Assembly (NCBI GenBank): GCA_015832175.1
Contig: WJXW01000007.1
Coordinates: 1,550,001-1,614,000 of the forward strand
Reading direction: 5' to 3'
Source: Paraphaeosphaeria minitans
Lineage: Eukaryota; Ascomycota; Dothideomycetes; Pleosporales; Didymosphaeriaceae
Length of the DNA stretch: 64,000 bases
The notes beneath the pieces are model-generated. The model ran no database searches. It was not told where the DNA came from and was given only the letters and a program-made list of their open reading frames with translations. The translations under genes and the position numbers were made by a program. The first letter of the stretch is position 1. Every line of letters begins with the position of its first letter. This document shows positions 46,237-56,290 of the stretch, piece after piece.

Positions 46237-46367
46237 CGGTATATCATATTCCCTACTAACTCAGCAGCCCATGTATGTAAATACTACCTTTGCCACGCCA
46301 TCCTAACCGCAAACCCAATTCCCACACTGCCCATCCAAAGCTGCAAACGCGACCCACCTCTCACTCT

Positions 46368-47154
46368 TCATCCTTTTCCATATAAACAGTCACCTGCAGC
46401 CAGCCCGTGATAAGACACCATGGTGCTCTCAAAGCCGTTCTCGGGATCTTCCACATCATACGCGTGAAAGTCCTTGCATCCCTCCGCCGCAGCAATAGCA
46501 TTGTCGACGAGAGTTATTGCGGGGATGTGGAGGGTAGGCTGGGACAAGCTTGAGCGTGGGGAGGGCGAGGTAGGGACCATCTAGTTCGATGAGATCAGTG
46601 CATTGCGGCGTTGCATGACGGGAAACGGAAACGGGTCAAAGGACAAGTTGAAACACAAGACGGAAGCTCCCAGTGGTGGACGGCGCGGAAGCGAAGCCCG
46701 TTTGGAAGCCAAGGAGCCCAAAAGTGCCGCAGAGGGGGGGGGGTTTTATGGATGGGGATGAGACGTTGGTAACGTGAGGTTCTACCTACCTACCTACTCA
46801 CTGTCCTTCAGCGCAAAGCCCACGTCCGCTCCTTCTCCCTCCACATTCGCTTTCAGCGTCTCCCTACCATCACGCCTCCCTCAACTCCGCCCACGGCGTA
46901 AATGCATCGCCCAACATCTCCCAGTGCACCCTTGCGCGGTCCGTCTTCACGCTCTCGTTCTCCGTCGCGATGACCTTGCCACCTTCGCCGCAGAGCGCGG
47001 CGTTCTGCACCACCGCGAGCGCGAGTCGTGTGGCGCTGAGACTGAAACTGGTGCCGGCTTCGACGAGGGGGGTTTCGCGGGTTTCGCGGGTGGCGCGAAG
47101 GAGGACTGCGTAGGAGGGGTGGTTACCTAGATAAATTGGATGCGCATCGTCCAC
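46368..47154 (-). pseudogene. SAM-dependent O-methyltransferase gene, frameshifted
   Basis: Two - strand pieces together resemble a class I O-methyltransferase. The first piece (47154-46805) has PLVEAGTSFSLSATRLALAV, the SAM-binding glycine motif, then GGKVIATENESVK and HWEMLGDAFTPWAELRE. An extra base near 46874 breaks the frame, which otherwise continues GDGRETLKANVEGEGADVGF. A plausible intron of roughly 210 nt (GTGAGT donor at 46801, acceptor TAG near 46583) leads to LALPTLKLV. Another one-base shift near 46542 is followed by QPTLHIPAITLVDNAIAAAE and DPENGFESTMVSYHGL. The gene seems recently disabled, unless both shifts are sequence errors. The 5' end is lost next to a TAGG repeat. Family call is from motif order. 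Confidence 0.6.
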
Positions 47155-47500
47155 ATACCTACCTACCTATCAGACGTGTGCAAGTATGCTCGCGGATGGG
47201 GATTCCAGCGTTGAAATCAACAAGCAGATGCAAGTCTCAACCATTCCCCGAGTGCATTATCTAGTTTCGGGCAGCTTTGAGGACGCCATGGGCCATGGCG
47301 TGGTGGAATGATAGGACGCGATCTTTAATGTACCTACTGAAGCATGTGAGCAAAGACGTCCGTAGAGATAGGTACCTATACCTAGTGTGAATTGCATCAC
47401 AGCCATGACGATTCTACCCTGTGCCATCGACCCGTCTAGCATCCTGAGATGATGCAGTATCGACTAACTAGGTAGGTAGGTAGGTAGGTAGTTAGGTAGG
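47149..47500. repeat. TAGG/CCTA microsatellites
   Basis: ACCTACCTACCTA at about 47154-47170 and a longer GTAGGTAGGTAGGTAGG run at about 47471-47500, with a related run at 46783-46798. They flank and lie inside the methyltransferase relic. The stretch between is without a gene. Confidence 0.75.
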
Positions 47501-48446
47501 CTCTGCGGAGAAAGTAACCAGCGACTTGCTATCCAACAACGCAAATGACCGTCAAGATGTCGCAACCAGACTCGCGGCTGTGGAATGCAGCAGCAACTTT
47601 CCGCCAGCTCTGCTACCTGTCGATAGTCCCGCCCATGCCGTTTATTCACCATTGGCCGCTTCCCATCGAGCCAGATCATCGCGGAGTTAAGCACACTCCG
47701 CTCGCGAGCAGAGCACAGGGTCGCGAAGCCAACACACGTTAGAAAAGCTCATCGGTGGCTGGGGGATCATCAAGATCGAGCGTCAAGAAAGGATATGCAG
47801 TATTGACAATGCATTCAACGCTCAAACTAACTATACTACGCCCTCCGACCTGTTATCCAGAAGCGAGTGCCGTGTCTCCCGCTCATGGTCCCACGTCCTC
47901 AAATCCCCCTATTTTGTGGATATCCAAATCGTCCAAAAACACGGACAGCGCGAGATACCCAAATGCACCAATGGTTCCAGAACGCCGAGACAGCAAAGAG
48001 ATTCGTGTCGTGATTATTAGTTACAGGTATCAAGCCAGCCTTTGATCCTGGTGTCCACTGCGGAAGTTTCGCTAGGAGCAGGCGCTATAAAGGTGTGCAG
48101 TCGAAACATAGAGTGGAAAAAGTTGTAGCGGGATGAATGAGACCGGCGCCAGATGTGGCTCTTCTTTGCGGCAGCGAGATAGGACTCAGGATAGTGAAAG
48201 TACCGAGAGGGCATGAGTACTCGACCGTAGTGCTTGCGCGCCGTCTTTGCGTATAACGTTGGCCGGGGCGGACCTGGGTCGCTCCGGGTTCGAGCCCGCT
48301 TCCGAGTTCGGCCATCAAAAGACAAAGGTTCAAGGACGGCTGAGCTTCTAACTGCGTCAGGCTGATAACGGGTCCTGAGGGAACACAACGTCTCGTCGCT
48401 GTCACTGCTCACTCATGTCAGCCACGCGCGTCACCAAAGACAATCT
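47501..48446. other. Gene-poor intergenic region with one possible orphan ORF
   Basis: A - strand frame of 131 codons at 48017-48412 (starting MSSDSDETLCSLRTRY, basic, no motif) is the longest open stretch. I cannot tell it from chance. A tRNA-like T-arm sequence at about 48282-48295 has no matching acceptor stem. Confidence 0.3.
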
Positions 48447-49498
48447 TTAGTGGTACCGCGGAGGCGACCCGTTTTGTGCCCCGTTGGCGCTCTGGTAACC
48501 TCCCCTTTGCTCCGTCTCTCTTCGCATAACATCCAGTGTCTGCGGGAAGTACGGATTGATACCGTAAGTCGACAGGTACTGAGCGGTCTTCTCAATACGC
48601 TTGATCTCGCGTTGGACGTTCCACTCCTCGCCCTCGCCGAAGCGTCTGCTGACTACATCAACCATGGCGGCGTCGAGGCGGCCGTAGAAGTCGCGGCGGG
48701 CAGCAAGATCGTCTTCGTCGCCTGAGTCCAGGCCGCCGTGCGAGTTGAGGTTGCCGCCAAGCTTGAGGACGAGATCGAAGGCGTGTCGAGGCCCTGAAGG
48801 AAGGAGCGCCAGTCGCTGGATGTCGGGCAAGAACTTGAGCATAGCCGAGGCGAAATGAGCGGAAGAGATGGAGTCGTTGAGGTCGTCCTGCAAGCGGTGG
48901 AGATCGAAGTTAACGATGGTGATCTTGCGGTCCAGCTGGGCGTTGAGGGTGACGGCGCCGTCGGCAGTGGTCGTGTCCATGATCTTCGCGATGGAAGGCG
49001 GAACATCTGCAAGGGTCAGTTAACTGGCAGATGTGAATGGAGGGTGGTAGTCGTACCAGGTCGCAGTCCGCGCTTGTCGATCCAGCTGTGCACCTCGGCG
49101 CGCTGCTGCTCCAACTGCTCGACCCAGGCCTGCATGTCGGCGAGCTGGCTCTCCAGCTGCTCAATCTTCTCCGAGTAGGGCCGGACGGCCTGGTTGAAGG
49201 CCTGGGCGAGCAGGTCGGGCATGGGCTCGGGCTTCATGCCGGAGCTCAGAGACGGGGTGGGCTGTCCTAGCGACATGGAGTTGACGCCGTTGGATAGAAC
49301 CCTCGAGTACTGGGGCTCCTGAGGCTGTTGGGGTCGCGGGTACATGTCCTGCTCGGTGGGCGACGAGACTTGCTGCTGCTGCTGCTGGGTGTGGGAGGAC
49401 TCAGGCCTGACTTTTTCGTAGTCGTCGTAAGACTGGGAGCGTTGCGGGCCGTCGTTCTCGATGTAGCTGTTGGCGCGGGAGCGGCGCTTGAAAAACAT
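48447..49498 (-). CDS. Conserved fungal coiled-coil protein, function unknown
   Basis: 333 residues from exons 49498-49057 and 49006-48447 (50-nt intron with TTAACTGAC branch). Residues 1-110 are polar and low-complexity, with a Gln run. A coiled coil follows (IEQLESQLADMQAWVEQLEQ, then QRAEVHSWIDKRGLRPDVPP). The C-terminal half is helical, with LNAQLDRKITIVNFDLHRLQ and DDLNDSISSAHFASAMLKFL, LLPSGPRHAFDLVLKLGGNL, and FGEGEEWNVQREIKRIEKTA. These blocks read like a well-conserved ascomycete protein, but I do not recognise a named family. The splice joins GLRP to DVPPSIAK and is convincing. A cytoplasmic or cytoskeletal adaptor role is only a guess from the coiled coil. Confidence 0.75.
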
Positions 49499-50148
49499 TA
49501 TGGAGAGAAAGAGATTGGGAGCGCGCGGGCGGGTGGAATGCAATATAAGCGAAGGAATAGTCTAGCAATTCAGGAGAGCGCTGGTGAGTGGAGGCTGGAA
49601 GTCCGGTTCAGCAGCGCTGTTGAGTGGAGAGAAATGTGGGAGGCTTGCGGGAGGTTGGGAGCGAGGCGCTGGCGGTCCGACCACTGATGAAATAGTGGGC
49701 AAGGTGACACGACGCGGATGGATGCTTATGCAGGCGATGGCGTCGACGCAGGCCAGCAAGAGTAGAATAGATACAAGTCAGCGAGTGCGCGGCCTCAATT
49801 GACGCTGTGTTGTCGGCGGCGTCTTCAGGACAGCTCATGGCACCAAGTGGGCAGCAGCTAGACTAGAGGGCGCATGCGCGGGATAGGAAGGCACGGACCA
49901 GCTCCTCGTCCGACGGCAGCGCCTGCTTGCCGAGCCCCAGCCACGGCTTTCGTTTGAATCCCCCTGTCCTCGAGAGGCCCGTCTCAAACCACCATCGAGA
50001 GACTGACGTCTTGCATATTCCACTTCACGGCGCCATGCTGCTCCCAAGTGAATCTCTCCGTTGCTATGGCCGACCACTGCACAGCACCTGTTCCGTTGCT
50101 GTCGTGTGACGCTCTGTCTCAGCGCTTCCCCACCCCCACACCGCCGGG
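49499..50148. promoter_or_regulatory. Upstream region of the coiled-coil gene
   Basis: About 650 bp between the coiled-coil gene start and the repeat block. Promoter sequence is expected here; no gene or named element is recognised. Confidence 0.3.
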
Positions 50149-50406
50149 GACGGGTTCCAGCCTACATCAACACCCACGATGCATTCCCGGGTTGCAGTTG
50201 GAAGACGTGTAGTAGAGTGGGGTTGACAGATGTATGGTTGAGTGGGTTTCGACAAGAGTGCAGTCGGTGCGTCCCAAATTGCTATTCTCTCAGCCACTGC
50301 CGACGGGTTCCAGCCTACATCAACACCCACGATGCATTACCGGGTTGCAGTTGGAAGACGTGTAGTAGAGTGGGGTTGATAGATGTATGGTAGAGTGGGT
50401 TTCGAC
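50149..50406. repeat. 105-bp direct repeat (two copies)
   Basis: 50149-50253 and 50302-50406 are 105 bp each and nearly identical (a few substitutions, for example CCCGGG vs ACCGGG and TTGAGTG vs TAGAGTG). A 48-bp spacer separates them. The spacer's AATTGCTATTCTCTCAGCCA recurs once more near 50566-50586, so the duplicated unit was probably about 150 bp. Confidence 0.88.
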
Positions 50407-50560
50407 GGGAACACGTATAGCAGAGTGATATTGGAAGACGTATAGTAGAGTGGTATCGATAGATGTATAGTAGCGTGGTATTGGAAGACGCATAGTAGAG
50501 TGAGTTTCGACGGGAACACGTATAGTAGAGTGGTATTCAAGACGTATACCTAGTAGAGTG
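50407..50560. repeat. Degenerate minisatellite built on (G/C)GTATAGTAGAGTGG
   Basis: Repeated short blocks ACGTATAGTAGAGTGGTATT, alternating with GGAAGACG, CGATAGATG and TTTCGACGGGAACACG. The same blocks occur at the ends of the 105-bp repeats, so the whole of 50149-50560 looks like one expanding repeat system. Confidence 0.75.
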
Positions 50561-50854
50561 GGTTTGAATTGCTATTCTGTCAGCCACCCGATGATTAAGT
50601 CAACGGACACATCGCTATGCCAAGGCAATCGACGTCGAGCGAGTAACAAATACTTGCAATGAAGGAACCAGCTACTCGAGATGAGCCAGACTCACAATTA
50701 CCGTCCTGTTTTGTCGGGGCTGTGTGGGCCAGACACGCGACGCCATCAGGAAACCAACATCTACACCATCTACCAGTGTTTGCACTACCTTCTGCAACGA
50801 TAACGCTATGCTATATACGAATCCCTTCGCTTCATGTCCATTTTCGAGGTCGCA

Positions 50855-51029
50855 GCGTCTGACCGAGCTCACAGACATTCAGAGTAACTGCGTCTGACCG
50901 AGCTCACAGACATTCAGAGTAACTGCGTCTGACCGTGCTCACAGACATTCAGAGTAACTGCGTCTGACCGTGCTCACAGACATTCAGAGTAACTGCGTCT
51001 GACCGTGCTCACAGGCACTGAGAGTAACT
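50855..51029 (-). repeat. 35-bp tandem array of the GH7 terminal exon (5 copies)
   Basis: Five consecutive 35-bp units at 50855-50889, 50890-50924, 50925-50959, 50960-50994 and 50995-51029. The last, next to the gene, contains the true final exon of the GH7 cellulase: CAG acceptor then TTACTCTCAGTGCCTGTGA (51027-51009), encoding (Y)YSQCL and stop. The four distal copies read TTACTCTGAATGTCTGTGA, encoding (Y)YSECL and stop. Three of these have an intact CAG acceptor (GACGCAG) from the neighbouring unit, as does the fourth. The units differ from each other by only one base (GAGCTC vs GTGCTC), so the expansion is recent. Confidence 0.9.
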
Positions 51030-52670
51030 GCGGTATTGTTAGCATTTGCGTCTCTTATCCGCATGCATAGGGCCAAGATGAACTTACTAGTCGTTCGACA
51101 CGACGCACTTGTACGGGCTGACGCAGGCCGTGAGGCCAGTCCATCCCTTTCCGCCGCATTCTGAAAACCTTAGCCACTATCCTCAGCTTCTTAGAAATCA
51201 TCTACTCACGGCCATAGTGCGTCTGCGCGGGTCCTACAGCTGACGATGTGCTCGAAGTCTTTGTCGTAGTGGTAACCTTCGTACTTGCCGTCGCGGTCGA
51301 GGCCTTGGATGTCGTAAGCGTAGTACCAACCTTGACCGTCGTGGTGCCAGAGCCGCTGCCGCTGGAGAACGTCGAGCCCATGTCGCCCCAGCGGATGCCG
51401 CTGAAGACGACGTGGGTGGTGGGGTTGTTCTGGATGATGAGGGAGGGATCGCCCTCGGTCGTGGAGCAGGGGCCGTTGGAGCCCGTGTCGAGCCAGTTCA
51501 TGTAGCCGGTTACGTCGTTCCAGATGGCGAAGGTGAGGACCACTGGATATTTTTAGTTGACGAAGAGGGTTGACCGTCACGATTACTTACTTCCGCGGGC
51601 AAGCGCCTTCCCTGAGGTTGCTAAGCCGCCGAACGCAGCAGCACCGCTGTCCAGAGTGTTGCACATCTCCGAGGTAAGAGTATCACCACCGGTGTTGGCA
51701 CTAGCGACCACAACACCAGTCTGGAGGTACTTCCTCGTAATGGAAGTCAATGTGCCAGAAGCGGTGCCGTCGTTGGTGTTGAACTGGGTTACCACCGTGA
51801 AAGGCTTGGTCGTGTCGACGGTGCCTCCGGGACCGTAGTAGGACTTGTAGCCTTGGGAGTATGGATTGAAGCCGCAGCCGTTGCGATCACAGTCGGCGTC
51901 GGTGCAGGGGTGGGGTGTGAATGAGATGGCCTTTGAATTGGCCTCCAAGACTAGGATAGAGATACAGTTAGCAGCCGTAAAGATAGATGTTGGGCTGGGG
52001 GCGACTCACTATCCATCTCATTACAGCAATAGCCAGCACCGCTCGTGTTGATGGTTCCATTCCTCCAGTTTTGCACTGGGCACTGGGCATCGCAGTATCC
52101 ACCGCCATAGTTAGCACCGCCCTGGTTGTACTGGCTGCGGCCTCCAGTCTTGTCCATTTCACCTAGATACAGCGCGCCGTTTTCGCCACAAGGCAGCTGG
52201 GAGAGATCGACAGTGAAGGTCAGCTCCTTCCCGTTCAGCTGGAGCATCTCGTAGTTGCCGTCGGAGCCCAGAAGGTACAACCGCGGAGACGCATTCTGGT
52301 ACGCGCCGTCGCTGTTCTTGGTGTACTGATACATGGTGAGAGTGTCTCCGGAGGTAGTGACACCATTGGCAGTGTAGTTCGTGTCACCCTGCACGAAACA
52401 GTTTCTAGCGCAGGTGGCCTCGTCGGGGCAAAGTGTTGTGTTGATTGCTCCAGACGCTGTTGTGCACGACAACCAGTCGGCGGTATGGAACCAGTGGTAG
52501 TTCCAGTCGATGACGACGGAAGTATCCTGCGCGACGCAGCCTCCCGCCTTGGAGCACTTGTAGGTCGTGAGTTTGGGATGGGCCTCAGCGGTGTCGTCTG
52601 GGTTTTGCGCGAAAGCAAGATGGCTACCGGCTAGAGCCACAGCAAGCACACTGGCGAATCTCGGTGCCAT
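51009..52670 (-). CDS. GH7 endo-1,4-beta-glucanase with C-terminal CBM1
   Basis: Secreted cellulase, 481 residues, from exons 52670-52010, 51950-51591, 51542-51210, 51160-51088 and 51027-51009. Signal peptide [21 protein letters not shown] is followed by the GH7 domain (about 22-395) with [20 protein letters not shown] and the catalytic E-x-D-x-x-E motif NEMDILEANS, which intron 1 splits. The sequence is closer to endoglucanase I (Cel7B) than to cellobiohydrolase I, judged by [17 protein letters not shown] and [12 protein letters not shown] Ser/Thr linker leads to a type 1 cellulose-binding module: [26 protein letters not shown], then YYSQCL. The final 19-nt exon supplies the last residues of the module and is the unit of the adjacent array. 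Regulation not visible. Confidence 0.93.
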
Positions 52671-53315
52671 TTCGAATTCGAGATGTATTGTCGCTCACGC
52701 TGAAGGTACGACAGGTAGAAATGACTCTCCCTGTGGAGATTCCCTGGGTCAACTCCTCCTATTTATCGCTGCTTGCCATCCCACAACCCCAACTTCACAT
52801 CGTGAGATTGCTGGCCGCCGCGCCGACGGCAGCCCCTGCCTGGTCCACGGATCCGCGAGGTTAATGAATCCGCGAATGGGGGCTGTCATAGCTTGTTTCA
52901 AGGATCAGGGGCAAGAAGCGAGCACTGCGGTGGTAGATGTTCCGTAGGTAGACTCGCTAATTTGCCCTGATCAGTAGGGTACATTTATATTGCAATATCA
53001 CCTGCACGTGGTTAGTCGTTCTGGCCAAGCTCAACGGCCCTGATACCGCCGCTATCGAGACTTTGCGCCACGTCAGCTTGTTTTTACAAGTATGGTTTCA
53101 TTAAAGCTTTCTCAAAGGTCACAAAGCTTGACGGCGTCGGCCCGCATTCCGGAATGCCGGGCTTGCCATACCTATGCGTAACAAACTCTGCGACGTTATA
53201 TGCAATGGCAATCTGGGGAAAACATGTGAAGGTGGATTACTCTCTCAGTGAATACCTGTGACGAGAGGTCCCTGTGCGCAGTGAGCTCACGAGCACAGCC
53301 TTAGCTTCCGATGAC
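52671..53315. promoter_or_regulatory. Upstream region of the GH7 gene
   Basis: About 645 bp. This contains the cellulase promoter. Some cellulase activators bind GGCTAA/GGCWWW-type sites, but I see no clear cluster here and call none. No gene is supported. Confidence 0.35.
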
Positions 53316-53895
53316 CTACCATATATACCAAGTTTCTGTACACAATCTTCCACAGCCCATCGCGCTTCTCCTATGTATCTTGATACTGACCATACGCATA
53401 CAGCACGCTGTCCCCACCCAGAATGTCTCCCGGCCCGACTGTTCCATTCTGCCGAAGGAAGTGCACCGCCCTATAGTAAGCCACGCTGATGGCTTTCTTG
53501 CTGTCGCAGATGCGCACATTTTGCGGCCCGAGGAGGTGTTTGGTTCCGGGAAACGATGCTAGAGCTTGTTCGAGGGTAGCGGCGATTGTCGAAAGCCCAT
53601 TCAAAACACCAAGAGGGGCGGAGTAGTTCGCTACAGCATCTGTAGTGAATATACTAGACAGAAAAGGAAAGGCGCGCCCGTCGATAATGTACGGGTAAAG
53701 GGTGAGTGTTTGGCTGATTGCTTCGACGTCGAGCAGCGTTGTAGCACCTAGACCGTTGTTCGGTGGAAAGTAGTTTGGAAGTTGCGGAATTGGGACAGGC
53801 GACGGCGAGAACTGAGTGCATGGTTGAGAAGCTATGACACGAGGTACACTGGTTAGCAGCACCGCCGCGAAGGTATGGATGTTCCTGAGATACAT
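53316..53895 (-). pseudogene. Secreted SnoaL-like domain protein, truncated by a stop codon
   Basis: 174-codon frame (53895-53371) with a signal peptide (MYLRNIHTFAAVLLTSVPRV) and a SnoaL-like/NTF2-fold domain: LDVEAISQTLTLYPYIIDGR, FTTDAVANYSAPLGVLNGLS, KKAISVAYYRAVHF and DSVLYAYGQYQDT. The family normally continues with Trp and a final beta strand. Here that Trp position is TAG (53373-53371), and the frame goes on in register EKRDGLWKIVYRNLVYM to about 53316. So a single TGG-to-TAG change removes about 18 conserved residues. The product might still fold partly; loss of function is the simpler view. The substrate of this family in fungi is generally unknown. Confidence 0.65.
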
Positions 53896-55339
53896 TCTTG
53901 TGTTTGGTGGCATTTGCGACGCAGAACCGAAGGGCAGCAACAGCCCGCGAGTCGCAGTCTTATTCTCTTCGCAGCATGCATCCTAGAATGTAATGTTGCA
54001 TCTGGATCCTTCGATAGCTGCATACAATCCAATGACATGTGCAGTTGGCATTCACTTGCGCGAGAGGAGTTGGTGTAAGGCGCACAAAAGACCACGGCCG
54101 GGTTGTACCACCTCTTTAACCGCTGACCAGGTATGCCTGCTTCATTGGGTCCTCGGGTTGACCTGGGAATATGTGGCTTTTCTGTGGCCACCTTCCCTGG
54201 GAGACTGCATTCATTCATAACACTCATCGTCCGGTTCTGCAAAATGAAAACATCCATTGAAATATCTATCCGGCATAGACTTCACGACAAAATCGATCCA
54301 GTGACGTTTTATTCTAGTACCTTGTCAGAAAAACGAAACCGTTGTGTTACCCCAGGAACAGGAATGCCTCAATGTCTGCATTTTAGCCCTCGTGATTTAC
54401 CTTGTGCTGGGTGCAAAAAGTGGAATCTACTCTACGACACACAGGAGATGTCTTTTCCAAGACACATTATAAGATATCTCCAAGCTACGGTTGTGGCAAC
54501 AGGATCGCCTGCTAAGATAGGTTGGCAGATTGGGAAGCAGTGACTGCCTCCTTCAGCGTTTGACAGTTACAGTCTACGTGCGGCTGTCCTGCAACTGAGA
54601 AGCGCAACGATGCCATTTTGGAGGGAAAGAATCAACGCTTCAAAATCCCCTTTCCCCCGTTTGTTCTTCGTAGCCATGTCCCACAAGTCGAGCGAGCTCC
54701 CTACGATTTCTATCTTTACGTTTTTTCGCCTTCTTCTTCTCGCCATGTTCCATCTAGACCTTCTACTGTTGTCCCTTTCTTCGGTGCCTGCTGCTTTCGC
54801 ATTCCACACGAACCTTCACATGGCGGATCGCCGTTCTTGCGCCGTGTCTTGCCCTCTGTGCAACTGTGGTTAACGGTGAAAACCGACGTTGGTTAACCCG
54901 ACATCGAGACGTATGGCACGCCCGGCGGCCCACTCACTTACTCGGCAGACCGTTATACGGCGATGCTCGGATCTCGAGTACGTGGGCCAACGGTCCATCA
55001 GGATAGCAAGAGATTCAGTAGTTGCTGGGGGATCCCTTGTTGGCAATGTCCTGATATCTCTCGGGTAACAATGGGAGGTTGAATGGTAGGCGGGCATATA
55101 ATAACAAATCCAGCCCGCATAAGGTGCTGCCATCGCTTTGTTCAGTGATTTCTAAGTGCTTCTGGAGGTAACAAGAGCAAGGTCAATGTCGCACGATTGC
55201 GTCGATCGAGCCAGATACCCCGATTCACACGCTCGTTTTCCATTCGACCACACAGAAAATTGGTCTGTCAGCCTTTTCGAAAGTGTTGCGTACAGGTGCG
55301 CAGGTGCAAAAGAGAACTCTATCACACGTACGCGATAGA
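53896..55339. other. Gene-poor intergenic region
   Basis: 1.4 kb. Frames up to 136 codons (for example 54133-54543 on +) carry no recognisable motif. No RNA gene or tandem repeat was seen. Confidence 0.3.
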
Positions 55340-56290
55340 TAATTTATATACCTGGACCTAGTTCCACAGAAAGGTATATTGTGATTCTCTTCATATAGCG
55401 ATGCTCTTTAGAAAGCGTGTTCATCGCTTCGCGGCTTTCGTTGGACATCAACTTCATGACTATGTCTGCGAAAGCTTTCCGCCTGCACGTCAATCCTCTC
55501 CCTCGTCGCGAAACACTAAGTTCTGATCGATATCTTGCTTTGACACTCAGCACTAAATGATGCTTACCCAACGTTCTGATCGATACAGGTGAGTGTTTAC
55601 CCACAATCTCCCCAAACCACACAACACTCGGCTCAGGGCTGTAAACGTAGCGTACAGTAAGAAGCACTACATCCCGTCCGTTATTACGAAACCATCTCTC
55701 ACTGTGCCGTTACTGCCTTCGGATAGCACAATTTACTCTCTCACTTACCTAGCGCAGTCCTTGACCCAGAGCGCTCTAATCAGGCCGTCGAATACGGTAT
55801 CGGTACCTCTTGCGACAATCCACGAGCAGCATACTATTTTAGCTTTCTTTAGCCACGCTTCGCATACAGCCCGACAGTCCCACAAGGCTTCGTTACACAG
55901 TATATTTAGTGCTATCTGCGTTGGCGGTGGCCACTTTCGGCGCCTGCAGTGGTTCGTAGTACAGACGGTGAAACCTAGCTACGGTTATGTTACAGTTGTT
56001 AGTATTTACGGTACAGACGCTACAGTAGAGAGGCCTGTATAGTCTTAGGTAGAAGTAAGCTATGGTAGATTTTAAGAATATGTCAGAGCTGTTCAGTTTT
56101 CTAATTAGAAAAGAGCATAGGTTAATAAAGCGTCTAAATAGAATATTATTTAGTACGCCTGGGCCCTAAAGTAGGTACCATAGTCTACATCCACAACATA
56201 AATAACACCTAGACACTTAACTTTCTCCTTGTTCCTAGTTCGAAGACTATAAAGCTATAGTGTAGCTTTAAAAAAACAGTGTAGTTCTTT
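55340..56290. other. A+T-rich, stop-rich region (possible decayed mobile element)
   Basis: This stretch, and 56040-56290 in particular, is clearly more A+T-rich than its surroundings, full of TA dinucleotides and stop codons on both strands. This pattern is what repeat-induced point mutation (RIP) leaves in old transposon copies. No terminal repeats, transposase or reverse transcriptase motifs remain, so the identity is inference. Confidence 0.35.

Noticed and set aside
47655..47735. 5S rRNA-like GTTAAGC motif
   Set aside because: Only a short match; the conserved ends and the internal control region of fungal 5S genes are missing.
48221..48330. tRNA-like T-arm (GGGTTCGAGCCCG)
   Set aside because: No complementary acceptor stem, anticodon arm or D-arm at the right spacing upstream.
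50855..51029. Regular 35-bp repeats as a CRISPR array
   Set aside because: The units are head to tail without spacers, in a eukaryotic genome, and are explained by an exon duplication.
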